Positions 1-8,975 of a stretch of DNA of 64,000 nt are shown in pieces; the first letter of the stretch is position 1; each line of letters begins with the position of its first letter. The notes under the pieces were generated by a model. The model was not told where the DNA came from. It saw nothing but the letters and a program-made list of their open reading frames with translations, and did no database searches. The stretch is from positions 1,967,001-2,031,000 of the forward strand of contig NZ_CP059066.1 of assembly GCF_017301615.1 (NCBI RefSeq). The letters run 5' to 3'. Origin of the DNA: Koleobacter methoxysyntrophicus (GTDB taxonomy: Bacteria; Bacillota; Thermosediminibacteria; Koleobacterales; Koleobacteraceae). The position numbers and the translations under genes were made by a program.

Positions 1-1
1 A

Positions 2-205
2 GACACTACGGATGACGGGTTGTTTTCACTTGATGTTATAAGGTGTCTTGGTGCCTGTGGATTGGGGCCCGTTATCACTATTAATGATGAAACCTATGCC
101 CGCTTGAAGCCTGATAACATACCTGAGATAATTGCAAGGTATAAAGACATCGGGAGTAAGGATTTTACCGTTCAGCCCGAAAAAGAAGTGGCTAAAAGCC
201 GCTAA
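2..205 (+). CDS. NuoE/HndA-like [2Fe-2S] subunit, C-terminal part
   Basis: The reading frame is open from the first bases of the window, so the true start lies upstream and only about 67 residues are seen. The visible part contains RCLGACGLGP, the second half of the cysteine signature of thioredoxin-like [2Fe-2S] ferredoxins (NuoE, HndA, HydC), followed by the usual C-terminal stretch. In this family the subunit passes electrons between the flavin subunit and other iron-sulfur clusters of soluble NAD-linked hydrogenases. It is the first visible gene of a hydrogenase operon, 38 bp before the likely start of the next subunit. The assignment rests on the cysteine motif and on the neighbours; the first cysteine pair is not in the window. 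Confidence 0.85.
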   Translation, partial: DTTDDGLFSLDVIRCLGACGLGPVITINDETYARLKPDNIPEIIARYKDIGSKDFTVQPEKEVAKSR

Positions 206-243
206 GAACCCTTTTAAGGGGTTAAGAGAGGGAGGTGGAGAAG

Positions 244-588
244 GTGATATCCTTAGCTGACCTAAATGAAATAAAAAGGTCATATCGAGAACCTGAAGGA
301 GTGCAGATTGTTGTCAGACTGGGCATTTGTGGAGCTTCAGTGGGAGCCAAAGAAGTTTTTGAAACATTTAAAAATGTAGTTAAGGAGAAAGGAATAACAG
401 GTGTTCGCATATATACTACCGGCTGTATAGGTTTGTGTTCACAGGAACCGGTTGTGGATGTTGTTGTGCCCGGAATGCCCAGAGTTACCTATACATTTGT
501 CACACCCGAAAAGGCAAGGGGAATAATCTTCCATCATATTGAGAGGAAACAAATCATCAAGGAATGGGTTATTCCGAATCTGGGATAA
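244..588 (+). CDS. HndB-like (2Fe-2S) ferredoxin subunit
   Basis: Small thioredoxin-fold ferredoxin of about 114 residues, matching HndB-type subunits of NADP/NAD-linked [FeFe]-hydrogenases. An early cysteine (GICGASVGAKE) and a later pair (TTGCIGLC) are seen; the first half of the cluster motif has only one cysteine, as I recall for HndB proteins, so whether a cluster binds is open. I prefer the GTG at 244 because the Shine-Dalgarno run at 231-238 then sits at a normal distance; a GTG at 235 in the same frame would lie inside that run. It sits between the NuoE-like and NuoF-like genes, so it is probably a subunit of the same complex. Confidence 0.85.
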   Translation: MISLADLNEIKRSYREPEGVQIVVRLGICGASVGAKEVFETFKNVVKEKGITGVRIYTTGCIGLCSQEPVVDVVVPGMPRVTYTFVTPEKARGIIFHHIERKQIIKEWVIPNLG

Positions 589-619
589 TAATCATAATTA
601 TCTAAAAGGAGGGACGGAT

Positions 620-3600
620 ATGCGATTGTATCGTTCCCACGTTCTTGTATGTGGGGGGGCAGGCTGTATTTCTTCCGGTTGCAAAAAAGTGCAGGAAGCC
701 TTAATTGAAGAGATAAAGAAACTTAACCTTGAAAAGGAAATAAAAGTGATAACTACAGGTTGTATGGGGCCCTGTGACCTTGGACCCGTTATGATAATCT
801 ATCCTGAAGGGGTTTTCTATAAAAAGGTCCAGGTTGGAGACGTAGAGGAAATAGCAAGGCGCCATCTCCTTGAGGGTGAAATTGTAGAAAGACTCCTGTA
901 TAAGTCCCCCAAAACGGGAGAGGCTGTTTCCAATTTCAACGATATATCCTTTTTCAACAGACAGGTTAAGATAGCATTGAGGAACACCGGTTTAATTGAC
1001 CCTATGGTTATCGAAGAATATATAGCTCAGGATGGATACGCTGCCCTGGCAAAGGTGTTGAGCCAAATGACTCCAGATGAAGTAATAGAAGAGGTCAAAA
1101 AATCCGGTCTTAGAGGAAGGGGCGGCGGCGGTTTCCCCACAGGTCTGAAATGGAAATTTACAGCGAAGGCTAAAGGGTCGCCGAAATATGTGGTTTGTAA
1201 TGCCGATGAGGGGGATCCGGGAGCCTTTATGGACAGGAGTATATTAGAAGGAGACCCCTTCAGCGTAATTGAAGCAATGACTATTGCCGGATATGCGGTA
1301 GGGGCAAATCAGGGTTTCGTCTACGTTAGGGCAGAATACCCACTGGCAGTTTCCCGCCTGACCCATGCCATTGAAAAGGCAAGGGAATACGGTCTTTTAG
1401 GTGAAAATATAATGGGAACGGGCTTCAGTTTTGACCTCGATATAAGGGTCGGTGCGGGGGCATTCGTTTGCGGTGAAGAAACAGCACTGCTGGCCTCTAT
1501 AGAAGGCAAAAGGGGAGAACCCAGACCGAGACCCCCCTTCCCGGCAAATGAGGGATTGTGGGGTAAACCGACCCTTATCAATAATGTTGAAACATATGCA
1601 AATATACCCGTTATAATACTGAAGGGCGGGGAATGGTTCAGTAAGCTGGGTACCGAAAACAGCAAAGGAACTAAAGTCTTCGCTTTAGCCGGCAAAATAA
1701 ACAATACCGGGCTGGTTGAAATACCTATGGGCACCTCGCTGGGTGAGATAATATATGATATAGGGGGAGGTATTCCCAACAGGAAGAAATTCAAGGCAGC
1801 CCAGACGGGAGGGCCATCAGGCGGATGTATTCCGAAGGAATACCTGAATACACCTATTGATTATGATTCCCTGAAAGAATTGGGAACCATAATGGGGTCC
1901 GGAGGTCTAATAGTCGTTGATGAGGATACGTGTATGGTAGATTTTGCCAGGTTCTTTCTGGAATTTGTTCAGGATGAGTCCTGCGGAAAGTGTGCTCCGT
2001 GCAGGATGGGTACCAAAAGGATGCTTGAAATCCTCGATAGGATTACCAAAGGCCAGGGGAAAGAGGGGGATATTGAGCTCCTGGAGGAACTAGGGCATAT
2101 CATAAAAGAAACAGCTTTGTGCGGTTTAGGGCAGACAGCTCCCAACCCTGTTCTGAGCACCATCCGGTATTTCAGGGATGAATATGAAGCACATATAAAA
2201 TATAAAAAGTGCCCGGCATCGGTTTGCGCGACCATGTTCATTTCTCCCTGCCAGAATTCATGCCCCGCAGGAGTTGATGTCCCCAGATATATTGCCGCTA
2301 TAAGGGATGAAAGATTTGCCGAATCGGTGGCAATTATAAAGGAAAACAATCCTTTACCGGCAGTTTGCGGCAGGGTATGTCACCATCCGTGTGAATCCAA
2401 ATGTAAGAGATCGCAAATTGATGACCCTATAGCCATCAGGATGTTGAAACGCTTTGCCGCTGATTACGAGCTTAAACACCCCGAAGAGACAAAAATCAGC
2501 AAAAAAACTGATAACGGCCATAAGGTTGCAATAATAGGGGCGGGGCCTGCAGGTTTGACGGCATCCTATTATTTAGCTCTTGAAGGTTATGATGTAACAA
2601 TATATGAGTCATTACCTGTAGCAGGTGGAATGCTGGCCGTAGGGATCCCTGAATACAGGCTGCCCCAAAAGCTTTTAGAGGCAGAAATAAATTCAATAAC
2701 AAAATTGGGCGTTAAAATAAAGACGGGTATAACTGTCGGTAAAGATATATCTCTGGATGAGCTCAGAGAACAAAATGATGCCGTCTTTATAGCAATTGGT
2801 GCCCACAAGGAAAACAGGATAAATATACCCGGTGAGGATATGAAAGGGGTATATCGGGGAACGGAGTTTCTTAGAAAGGTAAATTTAGATGAAAAGATTG
2901 AAGTCGGGAAAAAGGTAGCGGTAATAGGCGGCGGGAATGTAGCGGTCGATGCTGCAAGAACTGCTGCAAGATTGGGCGGCGGTGAAGTGCACATCTTTTA
3001 TCGGAGGACCAGGGAAGATATGACGGCCAATTTCAGTGAAATAGAAGAAGCAGAAAAAGAAGGGATAAAAATCCATTTCCTTACAGCACCTACGGCAATT
3101 CTTGGAGATAACGGTATGGTTGAAAAACTTGAGTGTATTAAAATGAACCTGGGCGAATTCGATTCCAGCGGTAGGAGGAAACCCGTTCCTGACCCAGAGT
3201 CTAAGTTTTTAGTTGATATAGATACGGTAATTATCGCTGTAGGCCAATCCCCGGATTTAGATGCACTAAATACCGAACCTGATACAATAGAGACCGGCAG
3301 AGGAGGTACTATAATTGTAGATAATGATACACTGATGACTAAAATTCCGGGGGTGTTTGCAGGAGGAGACTGTACACTCGGCCCTTCAATGGTTATTGAT
3401 GCAATAGCCCTTGGAAGGAAAGGGGCATTTGCCATTGACAGATATTTAGGCGGGGATGCAGAACAGCGCTGGAACCAAGAAAAGGAGAGAAAACAGACTC
3501 ATCCTATACATGAAGAGCCTATGCCCCGCTGCAGGATAGATACGCTTGACCCGTATCAGAGGGAAGGCAACTTTATTGAAGTTGAGCTAGGTTTAACCAA

Positions 3601-3655
3601 GGAGGCAGCCTTGTATGAAGCCAGCCGCTGCCTGAGATGCGATATTAAGGATTAA
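620..3655 (+). CDS. NuoF-GltD fusion: FMN/NADH subunit joined to FAD NAD(P)H oxidoreductase
   Basis: A protein of about 1011 residues that fuses two redox modules. Residues 1-110 are a thioredoxin-like [2Fe-2S] domain (VCGGAGC, TTGCMGPC). Residues 130-530 are the NuoF/HydB core: FMN/NADH loop GLRGRGGGGFPTG near 162, CNADEGDPGAF, and a [4Fe-4S] site SCGKCAPCR (454-460) with a fourth cysteine near 501. From about 540 a GltD-like half follows: SPCQNSCPAGVDVP and CGRVCHHPCESKC for extra clusters, a first Rossmann motif VAIIGAGPAGL (~633), a second VAVIGGGNVAVDAA (~763), GDCTLGPSMVIDAI, and a C-terminal RCLRC. The ATG at 620 follows AAAAGGAGGG; the frame is open further upstream but without a ribosome site. 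The architecture recalls Bfu-type electron-bifurcating flavoproteins. Next gene: HydA, 12 bp on. Confidence 0.9.
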   Translation: MRLYRSHVLVCGGAGCISSGCKKVQEALIEEIKKLNLEKEIKVITTGCMGPCDLGPVMIIYPEGVFYKKVQVGDVEEIARRHLLEGEIVERLLYKSPKTGEAVSNFNDISFFNRQVKIALRNTGLIDPMVIEEYIAQDGYAALAKVLSQMTPDEVIEEVKKSGLRGRGGGGFPTGLKWKFTAKAKGSPKYVVCNADEGDPGAFMDRSILEGDPFSVIEAMTIAGYAVGANQGFVYVRAEYPLAVSRLTHAIEKAREYGLLGENIMGTGFSFDLDIRVGAGAFVCGEETALLASIEGKRGEPRPRPPFPANEGLWGKPTLINNVETYANIPVIILKGGEWFSKLGTENSKGTKVFALAGKINNTGLVEIPMGTSLGEIIYDIGGGIPNRKKFKAAQTGGPSGGCIPKEYLNTPIDYDSLKELGTIMGSGGLIVVDEDTCMVDFARFFLEFVQDESCGKCAPCRMGTKRMLEILDRITKGQGKEGDIELLEELGHIIKETALCGLGQTAPNPVLSTIRYFRDEYEAHIKYKKCPASVCATMFISPCQNSCPAGVDVPRYIAAIRDERFAESVAIIKENNPLPAVCGRVCHHPCESKCKRSQIDDPIAIRMLKRFAADYELKHPEETKISKKTDNGHKVAIIGAGPAGLTASYYLALEGYDVTIYESLPVAGGMLAVGIPEYRLPQKLLEAEINSITKLGVKIKTGITVGKDISLDELREQNDAVFIAIGAHKENRINIPGEDMKGVYRGTEFLRKVNLDEKIEVGKKVAVIGGGNVAVDAARTAARLGGGEVHIFYRRTREDMTANFSEIEEAEKEGIKIHFLTAPTAILGDNGMVEKLECIKMNLGEFDSSGRRKPVPDPESKFLVDIDTVIIAVGQSPDLDALNTEPDTIETGRGGTIIVDNDTLMTKIPGVFAGGDCTLGPSMVIDAIALGRKGAFAIDRYLGGDAEQRWNQEKERKQTHPIHEEPMPRCRIDTLDPYQREGNFIEVELGLTKEAALYEASRCLRCDIKD

Positions 3656-3667
3656 AGGAGGGCTATT

Positions 3668-5392
3668 ATGGGGATGATTACATTAACGATAAATGATAAA
3701 AAGGTTCAGGTTGAAGAGGGTTCAACTATCCTTGAGGCAGCACAAAAGGCTGGAATATATATACCGACACTTTGCTATCTGGAAGAAATCAATATAATGG
3801 GGGCATGCAGACTATGCGTCGTGGAGGTGGAAGGGGCAAAGACGTTACAGGCATCGTGTGTTACCCCTGCAGCGGAGGGGATGGTAGTAAGAACTAATAC
3901 CCCTTTCCTGAGAAAGGCCCGAAAGGCTATTTTGGAACTGCTGCTTTCTGACCATCCTTTTGAATGCCTGACATGTATCAGGAGCGGTAATTGTGAGCTC
4001 CAAAAGCTGGCGGAAGAATTCAATATAAGAGAAATACCTTATCACGGAGAAAAATCTGACTTTAAACCGGATACATCTACTCCATCTATAATAAGGGATA
4101 CCAATAAATGTATTCTCTGTCGGCGGTGTATAAGTGCCTGCAGCAATGTTCAGAGAGTGGGGATTCTTTATCCGAATGAAAGGGGTTTCAAAACCTTTAT
4201 AGGCCCTCCCTTTGGAGAGAATCTTAAGGATATGCCCTGTGCCCTTTGCGGGCAATGTGTGCTGGCATGCCCAACAGGTGCTCTCCATGAAAAGGAAGAT
4301 ATAGATGAGGTCTGGAAAGCCCTTGAGGACCCTAATAAACACGTAATAGTTCAGACAGCACCTGCTATCAGGGTTTCGGTCGGTGAAGCAATGGGAATGG
4401 ACCCCGGTTCCATTGTAACGGGGAAGATGGTAGCTGCCCTTAGAAGGCTGGGTTTTGACAGGGTGTTTGATACCGATTTTGCTGCAGATTTAACAATAAT
4501 GGAAGAAGGCCATGAATTCCTGGATAGGCTTAAAAATGGAGGGAAGTTACCCCTTATGACATCGTGCAGCCCGGGATGGGTAAAGTTTTGCGAACATCAC
4601 TATCCCGATTTCCTCGAAAATATTTCAACATGCAAATCACCCCAGCAGATGTTCGGGGCCCTTGCAAAAACCTATTATGCCAACAAGATGCGGATAGATC
4701 CCAAGAATATCTTTGTCGTTTCAATAATGCCGTGTACTGCCAAAAAATTCGAGTGTAAAAGACCGGAGATGACCGATAGCGGTTATCTGGATGTGGATGT
4801 TTCCCTTACGGTAAGGGAAGTTGCGAAGATGTTCAAACAGGCAGGAATTAACTTCGATACCCTTCCTGAGGAGGAATTCGATGCTCCCCTCGGAATATCA
4901 ACGGGTGCAGCTGCTATTTTCGGGGCTACCGGCGGTGTTATGGAAGCCGCTTTAAGGACGGTATATGAAGTGGTAACCGGTGAAACACTGCAAAATCTGG
5001 ATTTCGAAGATGTAAGGGGGCTCAAAGGGGTCAAAGAGGCGAGCGTAAATCTTCCCGGAATAACGGTAAAGGTTGCCGTAGCGCACGGTTTGGCCAATGC
5101 CAGAGACCTTCTTGACCAGCTTAGGAGTGGGGAAAAGGAGTACCATTTTATTGAAATAATGGCCTGTCCCGGAGGCTGTATAGGGGGTGGAGGCCAGCCA
5201 ATACCTACAAATACTGAGACAAGGAAAAGGAGAATAGAGGCTATATACAACGTGGATAAGAACATGGCTATAAGGAAATCCCATGAAAACCCGGCTATAA
5301 AAAAATTATATAAAGAATTTCTTATAAAGCCGCTGGGGCATAAGTCTCATGAACTCCTCCACACAGAGTATTATCAAAGAATAAAATATTAA
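3668..5392 (+). CDS. hydA: NAD(P)-linked [FeFe]-hydrogenase catalytic subunit HydA/HndD
   Basis: 574 residues, cytoplasmic, makes or consumes H2. The N-terminal [2Fe-2S] domain has Cys36, 47, 50 and 64; a His-ligated [4Fe-4S] region follows (HPFECLTCIRSGNCELQ), then two ferredoxin motifs (CILCRRCISAC, CALCGQCVLACP). The H-cluster domain has L1 TSCSPGW (cysteine at 300, serine at 301), L2 IMPCTAKKFE and L3 EIMACPGGCIGGGGQP. The second L1 position is serine where the textbook motif has cysteine. It is the last gene of the operon, 12 bp after the NuoF-GltD fusion, and is followed by a strong terminator. AAAGGAGGG precedes the ATG; an ATG two codons later is also possible. Maturases HydE, F and G are not in the window. 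Confidence 0.96.
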   Translation: MGMITLTINDKKVQVEEGSTILEAAQKAGIYIPTLCYLEEINIMGACRLCVVEVEGAKTLQASCVTPAAEGMVVRTNTPFLRKARKAILELLLSDHPFECLTCIRSGNCELQKLAEEFNIREIPYHGEKSDFKPDTSTPSIIRDTNKCILCRRCISACSNVQRVGILYPNERGFKTFIGPPFGENLKDMPCALCGQCVLACPTGALHEKEDIDEVWKALEDPNKHVIVQTAPAIRVSVGEAMGMDPGSIVTGKMVAALRRLGFDRVFDTDFAADLTIMEEGHEFLDRLKNGGKLPLMTSCSPGWVKFCEHHYPDFLENISTCKSPQQMFGALAKTYYANKMRIDPKNIFVVSIMPCTAKKFECKRPEMTDSGYLDVDVSLTVREVAKMFKQAGINFDTLPEEEFDAPLGISTGAAAIFGATGGVMEAALRTVYEVVTGETLQNLDFEDVRGLKGVKEASVNLPGITVKVAVAHGLANARDLLDQLRSGEKEYHFIEIMACPGGCIGGGGQPIPTNTETRKRRIEAIYNVDKNMAIRKSHENPAIKKLYKEFLIKPLGHKSHELLHTEYYQRIKY

Positions 5393-5415
5393 TTATTAAT
5401 TCCATTCCCCATGAT

Positions 5416-5444
5416 AACGGTGTTTAAAGACACCGTTTTTTTTT
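5416..5444 (+). terminator. Intrinsic terminator of the hydrogenase operon
   Basis: AACGGTGT and ACACCGTT arms around a short AT loop are followed by an unbroken run of T. It lies 24 bp after the hydA stop and also just past the end of the convergent gene at 5447. Confidence 0.9.
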
Positions 5445-5446
5445 AA

Positions 5447-6460
5447 CTATCTTCTTTCTTCAATTTCTAATTTTAATTCCTTCCTTGGACCGCTTTTCAT
5501 GTCCGTTTCCAGTATAATTACCCCTTTACCCGGATTTACAGCATGAAGCTGGATATAAGGCATATCTGTTAAATAAAAACTTTCATAATGCAGGTTATCG
5601 AGTATCCTCCCTGCTAAGGTTATTTTGAGGTGCTGACCAGTATTATATCCTATAAATGTTAAATAATCCCCTCTGTTCAATCTGATGTAATCAGTTGGCA
5701 GGATTAGGTTGCCCTTACTGTCAATCTTATAGGGAACAAGCCGTGTAACTACTGTCTTTCCTTTGGAACGGGGAAATTCATTTTCCTGGGCTGAATAGAT
5801 ACCGGGGACGGTTCTTTCCTCAACTATTATCCCCTCTTCTATGTTCACCTTTCCGTAGGGTACAAAATCCTGTTCCAGGTAGGTAACAAAGGCCCTGCTG
5901 CTGTCATCATACTCTATTAGCCTATAATGCAGGTGCCCCGAATTCTTATTCCCCGACGAGATCAAAAGCAATTTGCTGCTGCTCCCCGGAAAATCCACAA
6001 CGCTCACCGGATGGGGTATATCACAGTTTTCTAGAAGGCTGCTGTATATCATCTTGTAATCACCATCAGGGCTGGAATCCCATATTACAGCAAGTAGACT
6101 GTTTTTACTTCTGTCAGGTTCATCGAGACGGAAAAAGCTTACCCACTTGGTAGTACTGTTATCCCCAAACCTTATAGGCTGCTGTGATATAGGAACCCCA
6201 ATATTAGGTGATTGCTTAAACGGAGAGAAGTTGAAAAGGTTTAAAGCAAGTAAAATTAGCAGCAGGCTTGCTAGAACAACTTTTTTGTTAAAGACTAACC
6301 GCCAGGGGCTGTTAAATGCATCACTATCAGTATAGTTATCAGGATTTTCCAGCCTTCTATATATCATTTTCCTGTAAGGGTTAAATTTCCAGGCAGCAAA
6401 GAATCTATCCGCTTCTTCCTTTGCAGCTTTTAGCTTCTCATTTAATTCCCTATCATTCAT
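5447..6460 (-). CDS. Putative anti-sigma factor, single-pass membrane protein
   Basis: About 337 residues from the ATG at 6460, which overlaps the stop of the ECF sigma gene by 4 bp (ATGA) and has AGGGAGGA upstream. Residues 1-50 are charged and probably cytoplasmic, a hydrophobic helix lies near residues 52-70 (VVLASLLLILLALNLF), and the remaining 260 residues are predicted outside. I recognise no named domain in the outer part. The tight overlap with a sigma factor and this topology fit an anti-sigma or sensor partner; that is inference from context, not homology. It is the last gene on the minus strand before the hydrogenase terminator. Confidence 0.7.
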   Translation of the reverse strand: MNDRELNEKLKAAKEEADRFFAAWKFNPYRKMIYRRLENPDNYTDSDAFNSPWRLVFNKKVVLASLLLILLALNLFNFSPFKQSPNIGVPISQQPIRFGDNSTTKWVSFFRLDEPDRSKNSLLAVIWDSSPDGDYKMIYSSLLENCDIPHPVSVVDFPGSSSKLLLISSGNKNSGHLHYRLIEYDDSSRAFVTYLEQDFVPYGKVNIEEGIIVEERTVPGIYSAQENEFPRSKGKTVVTRLVPYKIDSKGNLILPTDYIRLNRGDYLTFIGYNTGQHLKITLAGRILDNLHYESFYLTDMPYIQLHAVNPGKGVIILETDMKSGPRKELKLEIEERR

Positions 6461-6999
6461 ACATATTCCTCCCTGGACAATAACCCCTTTAACTTCTCCC
6501 TTGCCCTGCACAGTCGGGTACGTACAGTGCTTTCTCTAACGTTTAACGCTTTGGCTATCTCTCGGGTAGACATTTCTTCAAAGTAATACAGGACTATAAC
6601 CATTCGATATTTGGTGGGTAGGTCCATTACCTTTTGAAACAAGGTCCCTTCCTCCAGCTTCCTGAATAAACGGTTTTCTGTATCGCTGGAACGGATAAAA
6701 TTCTTAATATTTTCCCACGGTATCCACCTCTTAAACCAGGCAGAAGATAAGTAGTCCCTGCACAGATTTACAGTTATCCTGTAAATCCATGTATAATAGG
6801 AGCTTTCCTCTTTAAAGCGATCCAGGTTGCGATAGACCCGGCAAAATACCTCCTGTGCAATATCCTCTGCTAGATACCGATCTCTTACATAATAGTATGC
6901 AAGCCTCAGCACCCTGTCCCCAAAACGCCTCATCAGATATTCCAGGAGGTCAGCCTTTTCCCTTTTTACGCTCTCCTGAAGTCCCAAGTTTATATCCAT
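6457..6999 (-). CDS. ECF-type RNA polymerase sigma factor
   Basis: About 180 residues with sigma region 2 (DRYLAEDIAQEVFCRVYRN) in the first half and a region 4 helix-turn-helix (FEEMSTREIAKALNVRE, then STVRTRLCRARE) at the C terminus, typical of group IV sigma factors. It redirects RNA polymerase to a small regulon in response to an envelope signal. The start is either ATG 6999 or TTG 7005; GGAG at 7010-7013 is 10 or 4 bases away. Its stop overlaps the start of the membrane protein that probably controls it, and it lies 66 bp downstream of the ABC permease gene, so it may share that operon. Confidence 0.92.
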   Translation of the reverse strand: MDINLGLQESVKREKADLLEYLMRRFGDRVLRLAYYYVRDRYLAEDIAQEVFCRVYRNLDRFKEESSYYTWIYRITVNLCRDYLSSAWFKRWIPWENIKNFIRSSDTENRLFRKLEEGTLFQKVMDLPTKYRMVIVLYYFEEMSTREIAKALNVRESTVRTRLCRAREKLKGLLSREEYV

Positions 7000-7065
7000 A
7001 AACAATCAACTCCATGTAAATAGTAAGGTTGATAGTCAATGGGAGAAAATTGCTTTTTCGTTATC

Positions 7066-8022
7066 TTAGGTAGCACGTATCTCCTGCCTCATAAAGTATA
7101 CATAGGATATAACAAAACAGGCCATGGTAATTGCGATAAGCGCAACAAGATGGGGCCACACCAGCAGGATGCTTTGCCCCAAGGACATTACGCCGGGTAT
7201 GGCTCCGTGCAGCTGGTCAATGAGTATAGGGCTTACCGTTCTCACACCCGGATTGAGTATGGTAACAGTAACCTCATCATAAAGCTGTGACGGGGATATA
7301 CGGCTTATATATAGCTTTGTCTGCTGGTTTCGCAGAATAGTGTCTATCGTTGCTCGGTCGTTAATAGGGAATAATCCGTCTGCGACAAGTCCTGCCAATA
7401 TTCCAATAAATATTGTCAGGAACAGCCAAAGGGCTATACCTGCCAGGGCAGAAGTTGCAGCCTGCCTAAATAACAGCGAGAACATGAGGGAGATAGCAAA
7501 CCATAAGGACATATAAAGTATTGTATATATAAGATACACCAGTATCCTCATTAGTTCCTCAAAGGTAGGAGGTATCCCAATCATTATTATACCTAATCCT
7601 CCTACTGCAAATCCAAGGGAGGTTATCATTAATGCTATAACGCTCACTCCTGCCAGGAATTTACCATTTATAACCGTATCTCGGTGGATGGGCTGGGCAA
7701 GCAACCTGCTCAGGGTACCTCTAGCCCTTTCAGCATTTATTGCATCAAAGCCAAGAGACAGTCCGACAAGGGGCCCAAGGAAAGACATAAAAGATACAAA
7801 AGAGGGAAGGGAGCCTCCACTGCTTGTGAATAACCGCAGGAATACAAAATCGTTTTCATCCCCTTTAACTGCACTGTATATTCCGTAGCCAGCGCTGTAG
7901 ATACTGGCAATACCGGTTACTGCAACAAGAAACAGTATTATTAGAAACCTCTTGCTCCTGATATGGTCTATTAACTCCTTGCGGTAAAGCACTCTCATAA
8001 CTGAACCTGCTAGCCTTTTCAC
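7066..8022 (-). CDS. ABC-2 type transporter permease
   Basis: 318 residues with six hydrophobic segments: one near residue 28-45, then a large group from about 90 to 215, and a last one near 285-310 (LVALIAITMACFVISYVYF). The motif ERARGTLSRLLAQPI after the second segment is typical of ABC-2 permeases of the NosY/YhaP kind. It starts at a GTG that overlaps the stop of the ATPase gene by 4 bp, so the two are translationally coupled. The substrate is unknown. A cytoplasmic ATPase and a secreted NEW3 protein precede it in the operon. Confidence 0.88.
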   Translation of the reverse strand: MKRLAGSVMRVLYRKELIDHIRSKRFLIILFLVAVTGIASIYSAGYGIYSAVKGDENDFVFLRLFTSSGGSLPSFVSFMSFLGPLVGLSLGFDAINAERARGTLSRLLAQPIHRDTVINGKFLAGVSVIALMITSLGFAVGGLGIIMIGIPPTFEELMRILVYLIYTILYMSLWFAISLMFSLLFRQAATSALAGIALWLFLTIFIGILAGLVADGLFPINDRATIDTILRNQQTKLYISRISPSQLYDEVTVTILNPGVRTVSPILIDQLHGAIPGVMSLGQSILLVWPHLVALIAITMACFVISYVYFMRQEIRAT

Positions 8023-8975
8023 CTTATCACTCCCTTCTTTTCAAAGTATCTGCGGTATATATCATCCAGGTCTCTTCCGCACAGCCTAAGATGCAGCAGA
8101 GTATAATCCCTATCATTCAGCAAACGCAATAGGTCCCTGCGTATATCCTTTTCAGAAATTATTGTTATTATATCACGGTGGCACCTTACCTCCCGTATAC
8201 CATCAAACCCTTCTATAAACTCTACCAGATCACCGTCATTAGGCTCGACCTTTATTTCAAACATGTAGGGCTGGCCTTCGGATATCTGGTCTCCTAGAGT
8301 TTCAATGGGCCCGCAGGCTACCAGGTTACCATCAACAAAAATGCCTACCCTATCGCATATCTGTTGCACCTGGTAAAGAAGGTGGGAAGAGATTAGTACA
8401 GTTCGCCCATCCTCTTTGGCAAGACGGGCAATTAAATCAAGCAGTTCATTTATCCCTTCAGGGTCAAGGCCTATAGTGGGTTCATCAAGTATAACTGCTT
8501 TAGGGTCTTTTATGAGTATATCCGCTATGCCTAGTCTCTGGCGCATCCCCTTGGAATACGTCCCGACCCTGTTGTCAGCTACATTTTTGAGCCCAACCCT
8601 CTCTAAAAGGTATTCAATTCTTTTCTCTGATTCCTTCCGGGGAATGGCATTAAGGTCTGCAGTGAACTGCAGGTTTTCCCTGGCAGTCATGTCATCGTAA
8701 AATCCAACATTATCAGGAAGGTACCCTACTATTCTTTTTACTGCAATAGGGTCCCGAGTAGCATCGTACCCCGCTATTAAAGCCTTTCCCCCGGATGGTT
8801 CAGTTAATCCGAGCAGCATTAATATAGTGGTAGTTTTACCGGCCCCATTAGGACCAAGCAAACCGAATATTTCTCCTTCTGTAATCTTTAGGTTAAGATT
8901 ATTAACTGCAGTAAAATTTCCATACCGCTTTGTCAAATTTTCCGTTACAATAACCGCTTTGCTACCGGGCATCAT
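8019..8975 (-). CDS. ABC transporter ATP-binding protein
   Basis: 318 residues. Walker A GLLGPNGAGKTTT near residue 37, signature YSKGMRQRLG, Walker B KAVILDEPTIGLDP and the switch histidine in ISSHLL are all intact, so it should hydrolyse ATP. The C-terminal 90 residues form the extension common in ABC-2/NatA-type exporter ATPases. It overlaps both neighbours: the stop of the NEW3 gene runs into its ATG, and its stop into the permease GTG. It drives the adjacent permease; export of a lipid, peptide or other envelope molecule is possible but not shown. Confidence 0.93.
   Translation of the reverse strand: MMPGSKAVIVTENLTKRYGNFTAVNNLNLKITEGEIFGLLGPNGAGKTTTILMLLGLTEPSGGKALIAGYDATRDPIAVKRIVGYLPDNVGFYDDMTARENLQFTADLNAIPRKESEKRIEYLLERVGLKNVADNRVGTYSKGMRQRLGIADILIKDPKAVILDEPTIGLDPEGINELLDLIARLAKEDGRTVLISSHLLYQVQQICDRVGIFVDGNLVACGPIETLGDQISEGQPYMFEIKVEPNDGDLVEFIEGFDGIREVRCHRDIITIISEKDIRRDLLRLLNDRDYTLLHLRLCGRDLDDIYRRYFEKKGVIR

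Noticed and set aside
26-283. Long minus-strand frames opposite the hydrogenase, rnf and other operons
   Set aside because: Antisense shadows of genes with clear family motifs; none has a ribosome site and recognisable domain of its own.
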